Shown: in pieces, positions 1-7,513 of the stretch
Position numbering within the stretch: the first letter of the stretch is position 1
Layout: every line of letters begins with the position of its first letter
Origin: Leptofilum sp050292445
GTDB lineage: Bacteria > Chloroflexota > Anaerolineae > Promineifilales > Promineifilaceae
Assembly (NCBI GenBank): GCA_050292445.1
Contig: JBNKLQ010000025.1
Location: forward strand, 1-35,443
Direction of reading: 5' to 3'
Length of the DNA stretch: 35,443 nucleotides
Program-made: the position numbers and the translations under genes
Notes under the pieces: generated by a model
What the model saw: the letters and a program-made list of their open reading frames with translations, nothing else
Database searches by the model: none
What the model was told of the DNA's origin: nothing

Positions 1-2
1 TT

Positions 3-368
3 ATGGATCGTATACAGTTACGAGATGATTTACTAACAGTTTTTAACCTGGAGGAGCTACGACTTCTGTGTCGGCGGCTGGGGCTGGAGTATGACCAACT
101 GCGGGGGAAGACGCAGCGGGACAAAGCCGGGCTGCTAATTGGCACGATGGAGCGTAACGGCCGTCTCCCGGAACTGGTGCAAGAGGTGGTGCGCGAACGG
201 CCGCATCTGGAAGAGATATATGGCGCTTACATCGCCATTGAAGCGGCTGCCCCAGAAGATCCGCTCAGCTGGCTGGATCGGCTGGCCCAGGGCGAAGGCC
301 CCGCTATTGAAGAGTCGCCCACCATGCGTTGGAGCACAGAAATTACAGAGGATGAGGAAGATGAGTAA
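3..368 (+). CDS. Stand-alone effector-associated domain (EAD/Death-like) protein
   Basis: A 121-residue protein with no catalytic motif. Residues 4-70 have the pattern of bacterial effector-associated (Death-like) adaptor domains: an amphipathic helix with LRxDLLxxF, then ELRxLCRRLGLEYDxL, a G-K-rich turn, and a helix ending in MERNGRLPELVQEVVRERPHL. In known families such domains recruit effectors to NTPase or protease conflict systems, usually by homotypic contact. Residues 71-121 form a Pro/acidic tail ending EDEEDE. The ATG lies at the window edge, so an upstream extension cannot be excluded. The 3' end overlaps the DUF423 gene by 8 bases, implying co-transcription. A fragment of a second such domain lies at 3826-3933. 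The exact EAD subfamily and partner cannot be told from this window. Confidence 0.65.
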   Translation: MDRIQLRDDLLTVFNLEELRLLCRRLGLEYDQLRGKTQRDKAGLLIGTMERNGRLPELVQEVVRERPHLEEIYGAYIAIEAAAPEDPLSWLDRLAQGEGPAIEESPTMRWSTEITEDEEDE

Positions 369-735
369 ACTTTTTATTATTTTAGGTGCGGCTTTCATGA
401 TGTTAGGTGTGGGCGCTGGCGCGTTTGGGGCACACGGCTTGAGTAGCTATTTTGAGCGGTTTCCCGATTTGGAGGCGACTTATGAAACGGCCGTGCGCTA
501 CCACGTCTACCATGCCCTTGGCCTTTTTGCCGCTGCCTGGCTGGCTGACAAATATCCAATGAGTTTAACTACCTGGGCTGGTTATCTGTTTCTGGCTGGG
601 ATTGTCATCTTTTCGGGTAGCTTGTACTTGCTTGTTTTCACCCGGCAAAGCTGGTTGGGAGCCATTACCCCCATCGGTGGCGTCGCCTTTATTGCCGGTT
701 GGGGCTGCCTGCTCCTAGCTGCCTGGCGCGCATAA
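361..735 (+). CDS. DUF423 (YgdD-type) small membrane protein
   Basis: A 124-residue protein with four hydrophobic segments: about 3-21, 45-62, 70-88 and 99-120. It contains the family hallmark GAxGAHGL near residues 17-25 and an ETAVRYHxxHALGLF stretch after the first segment. This matches DUF423, an inner-membrane family of about 125 residues with no established biochemical role. The frame is open upstream to 139, but the ATG at 361 gives the family's normal N-terminus and has GAGGA just ahead of it, so I chose it. The start lies within the last codons of the EAD gene, so translation is probably coupled. One ACGGCCGT copy encodes the TAV of ETAVRYH. Confidence 0.88.
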   Translation: MSKLFIILGAAFMMLGVGAGAFGAHGLSSYFERFPDLEATYETAVRYHVYHALGLFAAAWLADKYPMSLTTWAGYLFLAGIVIFSGSLYLLVFTRQSWLGAITPIGGVAFIAGWGCLLLAAWRA

Positions 736-802
736 AATAAACACGTGGGCATACTTGTAAACACGCCCCTAACAACTCGCAACGACGACAAAGGAAAATT
801 TC

Positions 803-1159
803 ATGAACCCTTACGGTGTGCCGGGTCTTTCCGTGCAGGAATTGGCTCAAAAGCGTGACAAGGACAAAGACTTTATTCTGCTAGATGTACGTGAACCCAA
901 TGAACTGCTTTATGCCAATTTAGGCGATGGGGTGCTCACTGCACCGTTGAGTGCGTTGGCCCAACAAGGGCCAGAAGCGTTGCCTGAAGCTGTTTTGGCA
1001 AGCAAAGAGGCCGAAATTGTGGTGATGTGCCATCATGGCAACCGCAGTGCTCAGGTAACGGCCTGGCTGCGTCAGCAAGGTTGGACCAATGTGTTCAACA
1101 TGGACGGCGGCATAGATGCCTATGCCGTTGCCATTGATCCGGCCATTGGGAGGTACTAA
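803..1159 (+). CDS. Single-domain rhodanese-like sulfurtransferase
   Basis: A 118-residue cytosolic protein forming one rhodanese domain. It has the LLDVREPNEL motif (about 26-35) and an active-site loop CHHGNRSA with the catalytic cysteine at residue 76. It ends in the family's GWTNVFNMDGGIDAYA helix. Single-domain rhodaneses carry persulfide sulfur on this cysteine for thiosulfate or trafficking reactions. The loop residue pattern C-x-x-G-x-R-S is intact, so it should be active. An AAAGGAAAA ribosome-binding site precedes the ATG. The gene sits alone between DUF423 and the HMG-CoA lyase, so its sulfur donor and acceptor are not suggested by context. Confidence 0.9.
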   Translation: MNPYGVPGLSVQELAQKRDKDKDFILLDVREPNELLYANLGDGVLTAPLSALAQQGPEALPEAVLASKEAEIVVMCHHGNRSAQVTAWLRQQGWTNVFNMDGGIDAYAVAIDPAIGRY

Positions 1160-1297
1160 TTGACTGCCAGCCAGCCCCGTGCTTTCTGTACTCCCGATCA
1201 CCAAACCAATGCTGGTATATGGTAAAATTGCCGTAACGTATTTTCCCGCAGGCTGTCTCCCCACAACAGTCTGTACAAGTCAACGGTACAGGTATCC

Positions 1298-2224
1298 ATG
1301 TCAGAGCCCCTAAAAATATACGAGGTTGGCCCGCGCGACGGTTTACAAAATGAAGCAGATCTGATCAATACGGCACAGAAAAAAGTGTTGGTAGAAGGGT
1401 TGGTAGCTGCTGGCTTGCAGCATATCGAGCTGACGAGTTTTGTCCATCCACAAGCAGTGCCACAGATGGCCGATGCGGATGAGTTGATGACTTTCAGCCG
1501 CCAAAAGTGGCCGCAGCAAGATTTTATTGGCCTGGTATTTAACCAACGTGGTTACGATCGGGCATTGGCGGCGGGTTGTCGTTCAATGGCTTTTGGCGTG
1601 TCCGTGAGTGAAACGTTTAGCCAGAAAAACACGCGTATGTCGTCCCAGCGCGCTTATGAAATTACGCGTGACTTAATGGCCCAGGCTCGGCGAGATGGTA
1701 TTTGGACGCGCATTTACGTGATGACGGCCTGGGTGTGTCCGTTTGAGGGCAACACGCCGCCGTATCGCACCATTGCCCTGGCAGAAAAGCTATGGCAGCT
1801 GGAACCAGATGAGCTGGCTATTGCCGATACCATTGGTCATGCCAATCCGCTGGACGTAGGGCACCTGATGGAGTCGCTGGGTCGGCGGCTGGAGATGCAT
1901 AAGCTGGCGGTGCATTTGCATGATACGCAGGCGATGGGTTTGGCCAATGCGACCACGGCATTGCAGGCTGGTGTACGCATTTTTGACAGCAGCGTGGGTG
2001 GGCTGGGCGGTTGCCCCTTTGCCCCTGGCGCGGCTGGCAATTTGGCGACGGAGGATTTGGTGTTTTTAGCGTACAAAATGGGGTTGGGCACAGGCGTTGA
2101 TTTTGCCCGTTTATGGGATGTTGTTTATCAGATTGAGGCTTATGTGGGACGGCCGATTGGTGGCCGAATCCGGCAGTGGTGGGAAAGCCAGTGCGCACGT
2201 GAGCCTTCGTTTACATTTCGGTAG
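1298..2224 (+). CDS. mvaB: Hydroxymethylglutaryl-CoA lyase
   Basis: A 308-residue TIM-barrel enzyme that cleaves HMG-CoA to acetoacetate and acetyl-CoA, the last step of leucine degradation. The N-terminal motif EVGPRDGLQNE (9-19) contains the metal-binding Asp. The HLHD at 206-209 supplies metal-ligand histidines. The family signature SVGGLGGCPF (232-241) holds the catalytic Cys239, followed by APGAAGNLATED. Length matches bacterial HMG-CoA lyases. The TAG stop overlaps by one base the GTG start of aat. Acyl-CoA dehydrogenases and beta-oxidation genes about 6 kb downstream fit the same catabolic theme, but no methylcrotonyl-CoA carboxylase gene is in view. The related citramalyl-CoA or homocitrate-type lyases are less likely given the exact signature. 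Confidence 0.93.
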   Translation: MSEPLKIYEVGPRDGLQNEADLINTAQKKVLVEGLVAAGLQHIELTSFVHPQAVPQMADADELMTFSRQKWPQQDFIGLVFNQRGYDRALAAGCRSMAFGVSVSETFSQKNTRMSSQRAYEITRDLMAQARRDGIWTRIYVMTAWVCPFEGNTPPYRTIALAEKLWQLEPDELAIADTIGHANPLDVGHLMESLGRRLEMHKLAVHLHDTQAMGLANATTALQAGVRIFDSSVGGLGGCPFAPGAAGNLATEDLVFLAYKMGLGTGVDFARLWDVVYQIEAYVGRPIGGRIRQWWESQCAREPSFTFR

Positions 2225-2814
2225 TGGATAGCTTTCTTTCTCCCCAGACGTTGCTTTCAGCTTATTGTCAGGGCGTTTTTCCGATGGCGCATGAAGACGG
2301 CCGTATCTACTGGTACGATCCGGACCCCAGAGCTATCATTCCCTTAGATCGTTTTCATATTTCCCGCTCCCTCCGCCGCACCATTCGTCAGCAGGTCTTT
2401 GACATTCGTATAGATAGTGCATTTACGGCCGTTATGGAAGCATGCGCTGCCCCCGCGCCAGGCCGGGAAGAAACCTGGATCAGCGGCGAGATTGTTGAGG
2501 CTTACACTCGGTTGCACCAGCTGGGGTTTGCCCACAGCGTAGAGGCCTGGCAAGAAAACAAGCTGGTAGGTGGCCTGTATGGCGTGGCTATTGGTGGTTT
2601 TTTTGCCGGAGAAAGCATGTTCAGCGATGTGCAGGACAGCAGCAAGGTGGCGCTGGCTTTTCTGGTAGCCCATCTAAATGAACGCAACTTTAGTTTGCTG
2701 GACACTCAGTTCATGACGGAGCATTTGCGTCGTTTAGGCGCGGTGGAAATACCGGCCGTGGCTTACAAATTAAAACTTAGCCAGGCGCTGCTGTCGCCTG
2801 CAACCTTTCGCTGA
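2224..2814 (+). CDS. aat: Leucyl/phenylalanyl-tRNA-protein transferase
   Basis: A 196-residue cytosolic aminoacyltransferase that adds Leu or Phe from tRNA to proteins with N-terminal Arg or Lys, marking them for ClpS-directed degradation. Family motifs are all present: GVFPMA (18-23), WYDPDPRAI, ETWI..EIVEAYTRLHQLGFAHSVE, GGLYGVAIGGFFAGESMFS, SSKVALAFL and DTQFMTEHLRRLGA. The start is GTG, overlapping the mvaB stop (TAGTG) with no clear Shine-Dalgarno, which suggests translational coupling. The length is slightly shorter than the E. coli enzyme, as is common for the compact bacterial form. Confidence 0.95.
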   Translation: MDSFLSPQTLLSAYCQGVFPMAHEDGRIYWYDPDPRAIIPLDRFHISRSLRRTIRQQVFDIRIDSAFTAVMEACAAPAPGREETWISGEIVEAYTRLHQLGFAHSVEAWQENKLVGGLYGVAIGGFFAGESMFSDVQDSSKVALAFLVAHLNERNFSLLDTQFMTEHLRRLGAVEIPAVAYKLKLSQALLSPATFR

Positions 2815-2834
2815 ATTTATTATGAGGAGAAGAG

Positions 2835-3815
2835 ATGGATAAAAAGTTAGACCCAAATGATGTGCGGCTGTTTAGCGGCCGTTCCAATATCCCATTAGCC
2901 AGAAAGATTGGCGAGCATTTAGGAATCCCTCTGGAAGAAACCAAATTTTCCAAATTTAGCAATGACAACTTGTTTGTGCAGTTGGGGGCCAGCGTGCGCG
3001 GGCGCACCGTTTATCTGGTTCAATCGATGACGCCACCTGTGAGTGATCATTTGGTCGAGTTGCTAATGATGCTGGACATTGCCAAAAGCGCCGCCGCGCG
3101 CGAAATTCACGCCATCATCCCCTATTTTTCTTATGCCAGATCGGATAAGAAGGATGCGCCGCGTATCTCGATTACGGCGCGGCTCATTGCTGATTTACTG
3201 CGTACATCCGGGGCTTCGCACGTTATGACGATGACGCTGCATTCGCCTCAGGTGCACGGTTTCTTCAGCATTCCGGCCGATCCATTAACGGCGCGGATGA
3301 CGCTGGGGCAGTTTGTTCGCCAGCGCAAATGGGACCCAAAGAAAGTTGTTGTCGTCGCGCCTGACATGGGGCGGGCCAAACCTGCGGCTCGCTTTGCCAG
3401 GGACTTAGGCTTGTCCATCGCCTCTGCCGATAAAACCCGTGTCTCCGATACTGAGGTGAAAATTGGTGGTTTGATTAGCCGACAGGTGGAAGGGTTTGAA
3501 CATGCGTTAGTGTACGATGATGAGATCGCCACGGCCGGTTCTGTGGTGGAGCTGAGCGAAGTGTTGGTAGAAAGTGGCATCAAGCGCATTACATTGATTT
3601 GCACGCATGGTTTGTTCCTGGGCCCGGCCGTTGAGCGCATTAAGTCGATTCCGCAAATTCAGGAAATAATTACGACAGACACGGTGGAACGGCCGTTGGA
3701 ACGCCAGCCTCCCAATCTCACAGTTCTTTCCGTAGGCAACGTCTTTGCCGAAGCAATTCACCAAAATTATTTCCGCCGCTCCATCGGCGAACTGTTTGAA
3801 GGCATGGAAACATGA
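2835..3815 (+). CDS. prs: Ribose-phosphate pyrophosphokinase (PRPP synthetase)
   Basis: A 326-residue enzyme making PRPP from ribose 5-phosphate and ATP for nucleotide, His and Trp synthesis. It has the N-terminal LFSGRSNIPLARKIGEHLG start, a flexible-loop region PYFSYARSDKKD, MTLHSPQVHGFF, and a PRPP-binding loop VYDDEIATAGS. The loop keeps DD and TAGS but has Ala where the classical enzyme has Asp, and the VVxPDMGRAKPA segment is also divergent. It is therefore a non-classical Prs branch rather than the E. coli type. A strong GAGGAGAAGAG Shine-Dalgarno lies just upstream of the ATG. One iterated palindrome encodes ERP near the C-terminus. Confidence 0.92.
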   Translation: MDKKLDPNDVRLFSGRSNIPLARKIGEHLGIPLEETKFSKFSNDNLFVQLGASVRGRTVYLVQSMTPPVSDHLVELLMMLDIAKSAAAREIHAIIPYFSYARSDKKDAPRISITARLIADLLRTSGASHVMTMTLHSPQVHGFFSIPADPLTARMTLGQFVRQRKWDPKKVVVVAPDMGRAKPAARFARDLGLSIASADKTRVSDTEVKIGGLISRQVEGFEHALVYDDEIATAGSVVELSEVLVESGIKRITLICTHGLFLGPAVERIKSIPQIQEIITTDTVERPLERQPPNLTVLSVGNVFAEAIHQNYFRRSIGELFEGMET

Positions 3816-3825
3816 GCGGCGAGCT

Positions 3826-3933
3826 GTGGGCAAGGGACGAAAAGTGCTGGCATTGGTGACAGCTTTTGAAAAAGAAGGACAATTGACCGAGCTGTTGGTA
3901 TTGTGTCAGCAGCAGAACAGCAAAATTGAATAG
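3826..3933 (+). pseudogene. Remnant of an effector-associated domain
   Basis: In a frame different from prs, starting about 10 bases past its stop, the sequence reads GKGRKVLALVTAFEKEGQLTELLVLCQQQ and continues to a TAG at 3931-3933. It aligns well with the second half of the EAD at the start of the window (KAGLLIGTMERNGRLPELVQEV), including the G-K turn, hydrophobic spacing and the E+xGxLxEL core. The N-terminal helix pair is missing, because the frame runs back into prs. A GTG at 3826 could start a 35-residue peptide, but a truncated domain is more likely. It overlaps the extended frame of the alpha/beta hydrolase immediately downstream. Confidence 0.4.
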
Positions 3934-3946
3934 CAAATGGAGAAAA

Positions 3947-4765
3947 ATGATGAGTGAAGCAAACGAAGAAGATTTTATAATGGCTTTCCAGGATTCCTGC
4001 GACAAGCCAGCCTTATTGTTGATACACGGTTTCCCGCTGAGCAGTCAGATGTGGGAGCCGCAGTTGGAAGATTTAGCCGATTTTGTGCGCGTGGTGGCTC
4101 CCGATTTGCGCGGGTACGGTGGGTCAGATAGTGTGCGGGGACCATACAGCATTACCTTGCTGGCCGATGATTGCGCTGATTTGTTGGGGCATCTTAACGT
4201 GGCGACGCCGTTTGTGGTGTGCGGTCTATCAATGGGTGGCTACATTGCCCTGGATTTTTATCGCCGTTATCCAGAGCAGGTGGCTGGGCTGATTTTGGTC
4301 TCTACCCGTGCTGGTGCCGATTCCGCTGAGGGGAAGGCTGGTCGTGACAAGGCGGCCGAACTAGCCAAAACTGAGGGGACAACGGCCGTTTCTACCGGAA
4401 TGCTGCCCAAAATGTTTGCCAAAGAGAACTTTGAATCGGATGAAGAATTAGTGGAATATGTTCGAGAGATCATGGATACCAGCTCACTCAATGGCGTGGT
4501 TGGTGCGCTGGCTGCCATGCGTGACCGGATCGATTCTACACCTACGTTAGGTGATATTGACGTGCCGGTACTCATCATTCATGGTGCTGATGACCAGCTC
4601 ATTCCCGTTTCTGAAGCGGAAGCGATGCATAAAGCAATTCCCGATTCACAGTTAGTTGTTGTCCCCGATGCCGGCCATCTGCCCAACCTGGAGCAGCCGG
4701 ACTTCTTCAATGATGCCGTGATAGACTTTTTAGAAGAACTTTTAGACGAAGAAGAAGAGGATTAA
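3947..4765 (+). CDS. Alpha/beta-fold hydrolase (enol-lactonase/esterase-like)
   Basis: A 272-residue serine hydrolase. The oxyanion-hole motif HGFPLSSQMW lies near residues 27-36, APDLRGYGGSD near 51, and the nucleophile elbow GLSMGGY near 90. The acid is in GADDQLIPV and the histidine in DAGHLPNLEQP, so the triad is complete. It resembles the 3-oxoadipate enol-lactonase/haloperoxidase-like group, but the substrate cannot be inferred. The frame opens upstream to a TTG at 3926. I chose the first of the tandem ATGs at 3947/3950 because TGGAG stands 6 bases before it. The C-terminus ends in an unusual acidic tail, EELLDEEEED, echoing the EDEEDE tail of the EAD protein. It directly follows the EAD remnant. 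Confidence 0.85.
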   Translation: MMSEANEEDFIMAFQDSCDKPALLLIHGFPLSSQMWEPQLEDLADFVRVVAPDLRGYGGSDSVRGPYSITLLADDCADLLGHLNVATPFVVCGLSMGGYIALDFYRRYPEQVAGLILVSTRAGADSAEGKAGRDKAAELAKTEGTTAVSTGMLPKMFAKENFESDEELVEYVREIMDTSSLNGVVGALAAMRDRIDSTPTLGDIDVPVLIIHGADDQLIPVSEAEAMHKAIPDSQLVVVPDAGHLPNLEQPDFFNDAVIDFLEELLDEEEED

Positions 4766-4781
4766 TCACGAATTTTGATGC

Positions 4782-4829
4782 GTGATGCGTGAAACGCGAG
4801 AACTTTTTTGTTCACGTTTCGCGCATTAC
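4782..4829. terminator. Imperfect hairpin between convergent genes
   Basis: Two arms of about 20 bases (4782-4803 and 4810-4829) pair with few mismatches around a TTTTTT loop, between the convergent hydrolase and M23 peptidase genes. The arms are built from repeated words such as GCGTGATGCGTGAAACGCG. This could terminate both transcripts, although no classical U-tract follows. It belongs to the same style of word-repeat hairpin seen at other gene ends here. Confidence 0.5.
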
Positions 4830-4832
4830 GTT

Positions 4833-6086
4833 TCACTCACATGGCTCATTGAGTCCCGCCAAAATCCAGCAATCCATCCCCTGATCCAACCAGGCCTGGG
4901 CATCCACCCAGATGCCGTCTACCAGTAAATCCCAGTGCAGATGATTACCTGTAGAAAGCCCCGTTGTGCCGACTTCGCCCACGACTTGGCCTGGTGTCAC
5001 CAGCTCACCGGGAGCCACTGCCAGGCTGGACATGTGGTAAAAGCCCGTGTAAATCCCCAGCCCGTGGTCGATGATGACTGCGCCACCGCGCACGTATAAA
5101 AATTCGGCCACCACCACTGTGCCATCGGCCGGAGCCAGCACCGGGGTGCCGCCGTACGCGGCAAAATCGACGCCTTCGTGGTAGGTGCGATATGGTCCGC
5201 CATTGTAGGAGCGTCGTGCCCCAAAGGTGGAGCTAATTTCCAGATAGCTGTTGATGGGCAGTTGAAAAGGGGCATTCCATTGGGCCGGGCCGCTATTTTG
5301 CGCCCAAATTTCAAACAGACGCGCTCGTTCCTCGTCAATGGATTGCTGATCAATTTGGGCGGCCGTTCCCGTCAATGTCAGCTCCTGGTACTCCCAATTA
5401 GCCGGATCGTGGAACTGCCACGGTTGCTCCCACAGCGGCTCATTGCCCACCTGAATTTGCAGCAAGGGCTGCTGCGTGCCAAAAAATGCGCCAGTGCCGG
5501 TAAGCCCGATGATGTAACGGCCATCTGCAAGCGATTCGTTGGCAAACAGATCCATCTCGTTGTCGCCTAAAACGGCCGTTACCTCCACATCAGGCTCAAT
5601 CTTGGCTCGAAACCCTACTGCTTGCCCTGGCACACCCACCGCTTGCGACAATTCAAGACTGGTGAATCCAGCCGGTAAGTCACGCGGCGTGTTGGTTTCG
5701 TCTGGTACCAGGATGGGTTGGTACAGGGAAGGGCGGTAAGGTGACGCTTGGCTATTGCGCATAGTCAACAACCATGGTGAAGTTTGGTGCTGTACGGCCG
5801 TTTTCAACAAATTCCCTTTTGGCCGCACGAGAAGTCCAGATTGGGGAACGGCCGTTTCTGGCAGAATAAGTTCCGTGCCAATGGCAGGCTGCCGCAAGGG
5901 GTTCATGTGCGGGTTGAGCTCATGCAGCATCGCCTCATCCACCTGAAAACGAATCGCCAATGCCGCCCAACTGTCGCCAGGCTGCACCAAAATTTGTGTG
6001 TTGGTATCTGTTTGGGCGTTGATGCGCTGCGCCATCATTCCCAGAAGCAAAAAAAGCACAATAGAGAGAACATGCCATCGTTTCAT
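4833..6086 (-). CDS. Secreted LysM/M23 family metallopeptidase
   Basis: A 417-residue exported protein. An N-terminal signal peptide (1-24, hydrophobic core 6-20) is followed by a LysM peptidoglycan-binding domain (about 31-76, starting QILVQPGDSWAALA). A middle beta-rich region (140-275) follows, then a C-terminal M23 (LytM/peptidase) domain. Zinc ligands are visible as HEGVD (His303, Asp307) and HLHWD (His384), with a YHMS motif supplying His351. M23 enzymes cleave peptide cross-links in peptidoglycan, or act as regulators when degenerate. Here the ligands are intact, so activity is expected. Three ACGGCCGT copies lie in the linker and middle domain, each encoding Thr-Ala-Val. Alternative: binding of a non-peptidoglycan glycan, since Chloroflexota envelopes vary. 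Confidence 0.9.
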   Translation of the reverse strand: MKRWHVLSIVLFLLLGMMAQRINAQTDTNTQILVQPGDSWAALAIRFQVDEAMLHELNPHMNPLRQPAIGTELILPETAVPQSGLLVRPKGNLLKTAVQHQTSPWLLTMRNSQASPYRPSLYQPILVPDETNTPRDLPAGFTSLELSQAVGVPGQAVGFRAKIEPDVEVTAVLGDNEMDLFANESLADGRYIIGLTGTGAFFGTQQPLLQIQVGNEPLWEQPWQFHDPANWEYQELTLTGTAAQIDQQSIDEERARLFEIWAQNSGPAQWNAPFQLPINSYLEISSTFGARRSYNGGPYRTYHEGVDFAAYGGTPVLAPADGTVVVAEFLYVRGGAVIIDHGLGIYTGFYHMSSLAVAPGELVTPGQVVGEVGTTGLSTGNHLHWDLLVDGIWVDAQAWLDQGMDCWILAGLNEPCE

Positions 6087-6206
6087 ACATTCATTGTACT
6101 CCTGCTTCCCTGCCTGGTACAGGCGGTGGGCACATTTCTGGCCAATATAAACTTGCCCTTAACCTGGCATTTCGAGATTTTGCTCATGGGAAATTTCGAG
6201 AACTGT

Positions 6207-6235
6207 TTGACATTGATGACGCGCTGTGTTATAAA
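6207..6235 (+). promoter_or_regulatory. Sigma70-type promoter for folK-tetR-folP
   Basis: A consensus -35 TTGACA (6207-6212), a 17-base spacer and a -10 TATAAA (6230-6235) precede folK by 65 bases. This is the best promoter match in the window. The predicted transcript starts near 6243, leaving a leader that contains the dyad at 6262-6280. Confidence 0.75.
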
Positions 6236-6261
6236 GTTTTGCACATGAAGCAGGGCATCCT

Positions 6262-6280
6262 TTAGGTCAATTTGACCAAA
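6262..6280. promoter_or_regulatory. Dyad in folK leader, possible operator
   Basis: The sequence TTAGGTCAATTTGACCAAA is a 19-bp dyad centred on one base. Its inner arms GGTCAA/TTGACC are perfect and it has one mismatched pair near the edge. It lies just downstream of the predicted transcription start and upstream of folK. A TetR-family gene sits two genes down in the same run, so this is a candidate autoregulatory site. The link to that regulator is inference. Confidence 0.4.
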
Positions 6281-6300
6281 CAATTTAACAATAAGGCACC

Positions 6301-6801
6301 ATGCACACAATTTATTTAGGATTGGGCACAAATATAGGTAACCGGACAGCTAATTTACAAGCCGCTCTTACCGGTTTGGCTGGAAATTTGCATGTTACGG
6401 CCGTTTCTCCCATTTACGAAACGGCACCCTGGGGCATTACCGATCAGCCCGACTTTTTAAACATGTGTTTGACAGCCGAGACCGATTTGTCCCCTCATGA
6501 ACTACTGGCTCTCCTCAAAAGCCTGGAAAAAGAAATCGGCCGCGTGCCTGGTGAAAGGTGGGGTCCCCGTCTCATCGACATCGATCTTCTGTTTTACGCT
6601 AACCAAATTATTGATACTGAAAAGTTAAAACTACCGCATCCAGAACTGCCGGAGCGTGCTTTTGTGCTGTGCCCGCTGGCCGATATTGCCCCTGATTTTG
6701 TGCATCCTGTGCTCGGGGAAACGATTGCTGTGCTGGCAGCTAAACTGGATGATGAGGGGATACGGCCGTTTGCCTCAGTACCACCGTTGGAAATAGAGTA
6801 G
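6301..6801 (+). CDS. folK: 6-hydroxymethyl-dihydropterin pyrophosphokinase
   Basis: A 166-residue HPPK that transfers pyrophosphate from ATP to 6-hydroxymethyl-7,8-dihydropterin, the step before dihydropteroate synthase. It shows YLGLGTNIGNR (5-14), SPIYETAPWG, DQPDFLN, and the signature RWGPRLIDIDLLFY (86-99) with magnesium ligands Asp93 and Asp95. HPELPERAFVLCPL follows. The length is typical. It shares a transcription direction with folP, which is 0.7 kb downstream with a TetR gene in between. Two iterated palindromes lie inside, one read TAV and one IRP. Confidence 0.96.
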   Translation: MHTIYLGLGTNIGNRTANLQAALTGLAGNLHVTAVSPIYETAPWGITDQPDFLNMCLTAETDLSPHELLALLKSLEKEIGRVPGERWGPRLIDIDLLFYANQIIDTEKLKLPHPELPERAFVLCPLADIAPDFVHPVLGETIAVLAAKLDDEGIRPFASVPPLEIE

Positions 6802-6814
6802 TAATCCTTTTTTT

Positions 6815-6849
6815 CGCTCAAAAAAAAGTCACCGCTCATTTTTTGAGTG
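6815..6849 (+). terminator. Hairpin after folK
   Basis: CGCTCAAAAAA (6815-6825) and TTTTTTGAGTG (6839-6849) form a 10-11 bp stem with one G-T pair around a 13-base loop, with further T-rich sequence to the left. It could partially terminate or process the folK-tetR transcript. Confidence 0.4.
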
Positions 6850-6872
6850 ATGACTCAGGAACTGATAACTAG

Positions 6873-7496
6873 ATGCTAGAAACCGAAACCACAACGCGCC
6901 GTGAACGCCGCATTGCTGCCCGCAAAGCGCAGCTTTTAGACGCCGCAGCCCAAGTCTTTAGCCACAAAGGATATGAAAAAGCGACCACCAAAGAGATTGC
7001 CGAATTGGCCGATGTCTCTGAGGGGACACTTTTTAACTACTTCGCCACCAAGCGCGAGCTGCTCATCGGCGTGGTTAAAGCGTATGCTGATGAAGTTATT
7101 GCGGATATTGAATCGGTCCAGGGGGAGACGTTTGAGGATATGCTGGTCCAGCTGGCAGCCAACCGCTTCAGGCGTGGACGTGAACGGCGTTTGTTTATGC
7201 TTTTTCTGTATGAGTCTCGCCTGAACGCCGATGTGCACCAATATTACGTGGAGGAAGCCCTTCAACACATCATTACCACTTTGGAGCAGCGGCTAACGGC
7301 GTTGATTGAGGCTGGTGTAATGCGCCCGGTAGACCCGGCACTTACCGCCCGCATGATGAGTGCCACCACGATGGGCTTTGCCGCTTTGTTTGAGTTAGGT
7401 GTTGATATTGGCACTGATTCACCCGAAAAACTCGGCGCGTTTGTGACGGATATTCAGTTGAATGGCTTACGCAATAAACCTGGGGATGAAGCTTAA
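6873..7496 (+). CDS. TetR/AcrR family transcriptional regulator
   Basis: A 207-residue regulator. Residues 10-65 form the TetR helix-turn-helix: RKAQLLDAAAQVFSHKGYEKATTKEIAELADVSEGTLFNYFATKRELL, which fits the family pattern closely including the FNYF recognition helix. The remaining all-helical ligand domain is not assignable to a ligand. It lies between folK and folP, but TetR proteins of this type often regulate fatty-acid or drug-efflux genes, and the beta-oxidation block begins 1 kb downstream. Either target is possible. The last codons contain the perfect 12-bp palindrome AAGCTTAAGCTT. No strong ribosome-binding site is visible before the ATG. Confidence 0.9.
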   Translation: MLETETTTRRERRIAARKAQLLDAAAQVFSHKGYEKATTKEIAELADVSEGTLFNYFATKRELLIGVVKAYADEVIADIESVQGETFEDMLVQLAANRFRRGRERRLFMLFLYESRLNADVHQYYVEEALQHIITTLEQRLTALIEAGVMRPVDPALTARMMSATTMGFAALFELGVDIGTDSPEKLGAFVTDIQLNGLRNKPGDEA

Positions 7497-7513
7497 GCTT
7501 AGGGGTAACTTTT

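Noticed and set aside
139..360. Extended N-terminus for the DUF423 protein
   Set aside because: The extension overlaps the EAD coding region in another frame and has no family similarity; the ATG at 361 gives the normal protein.
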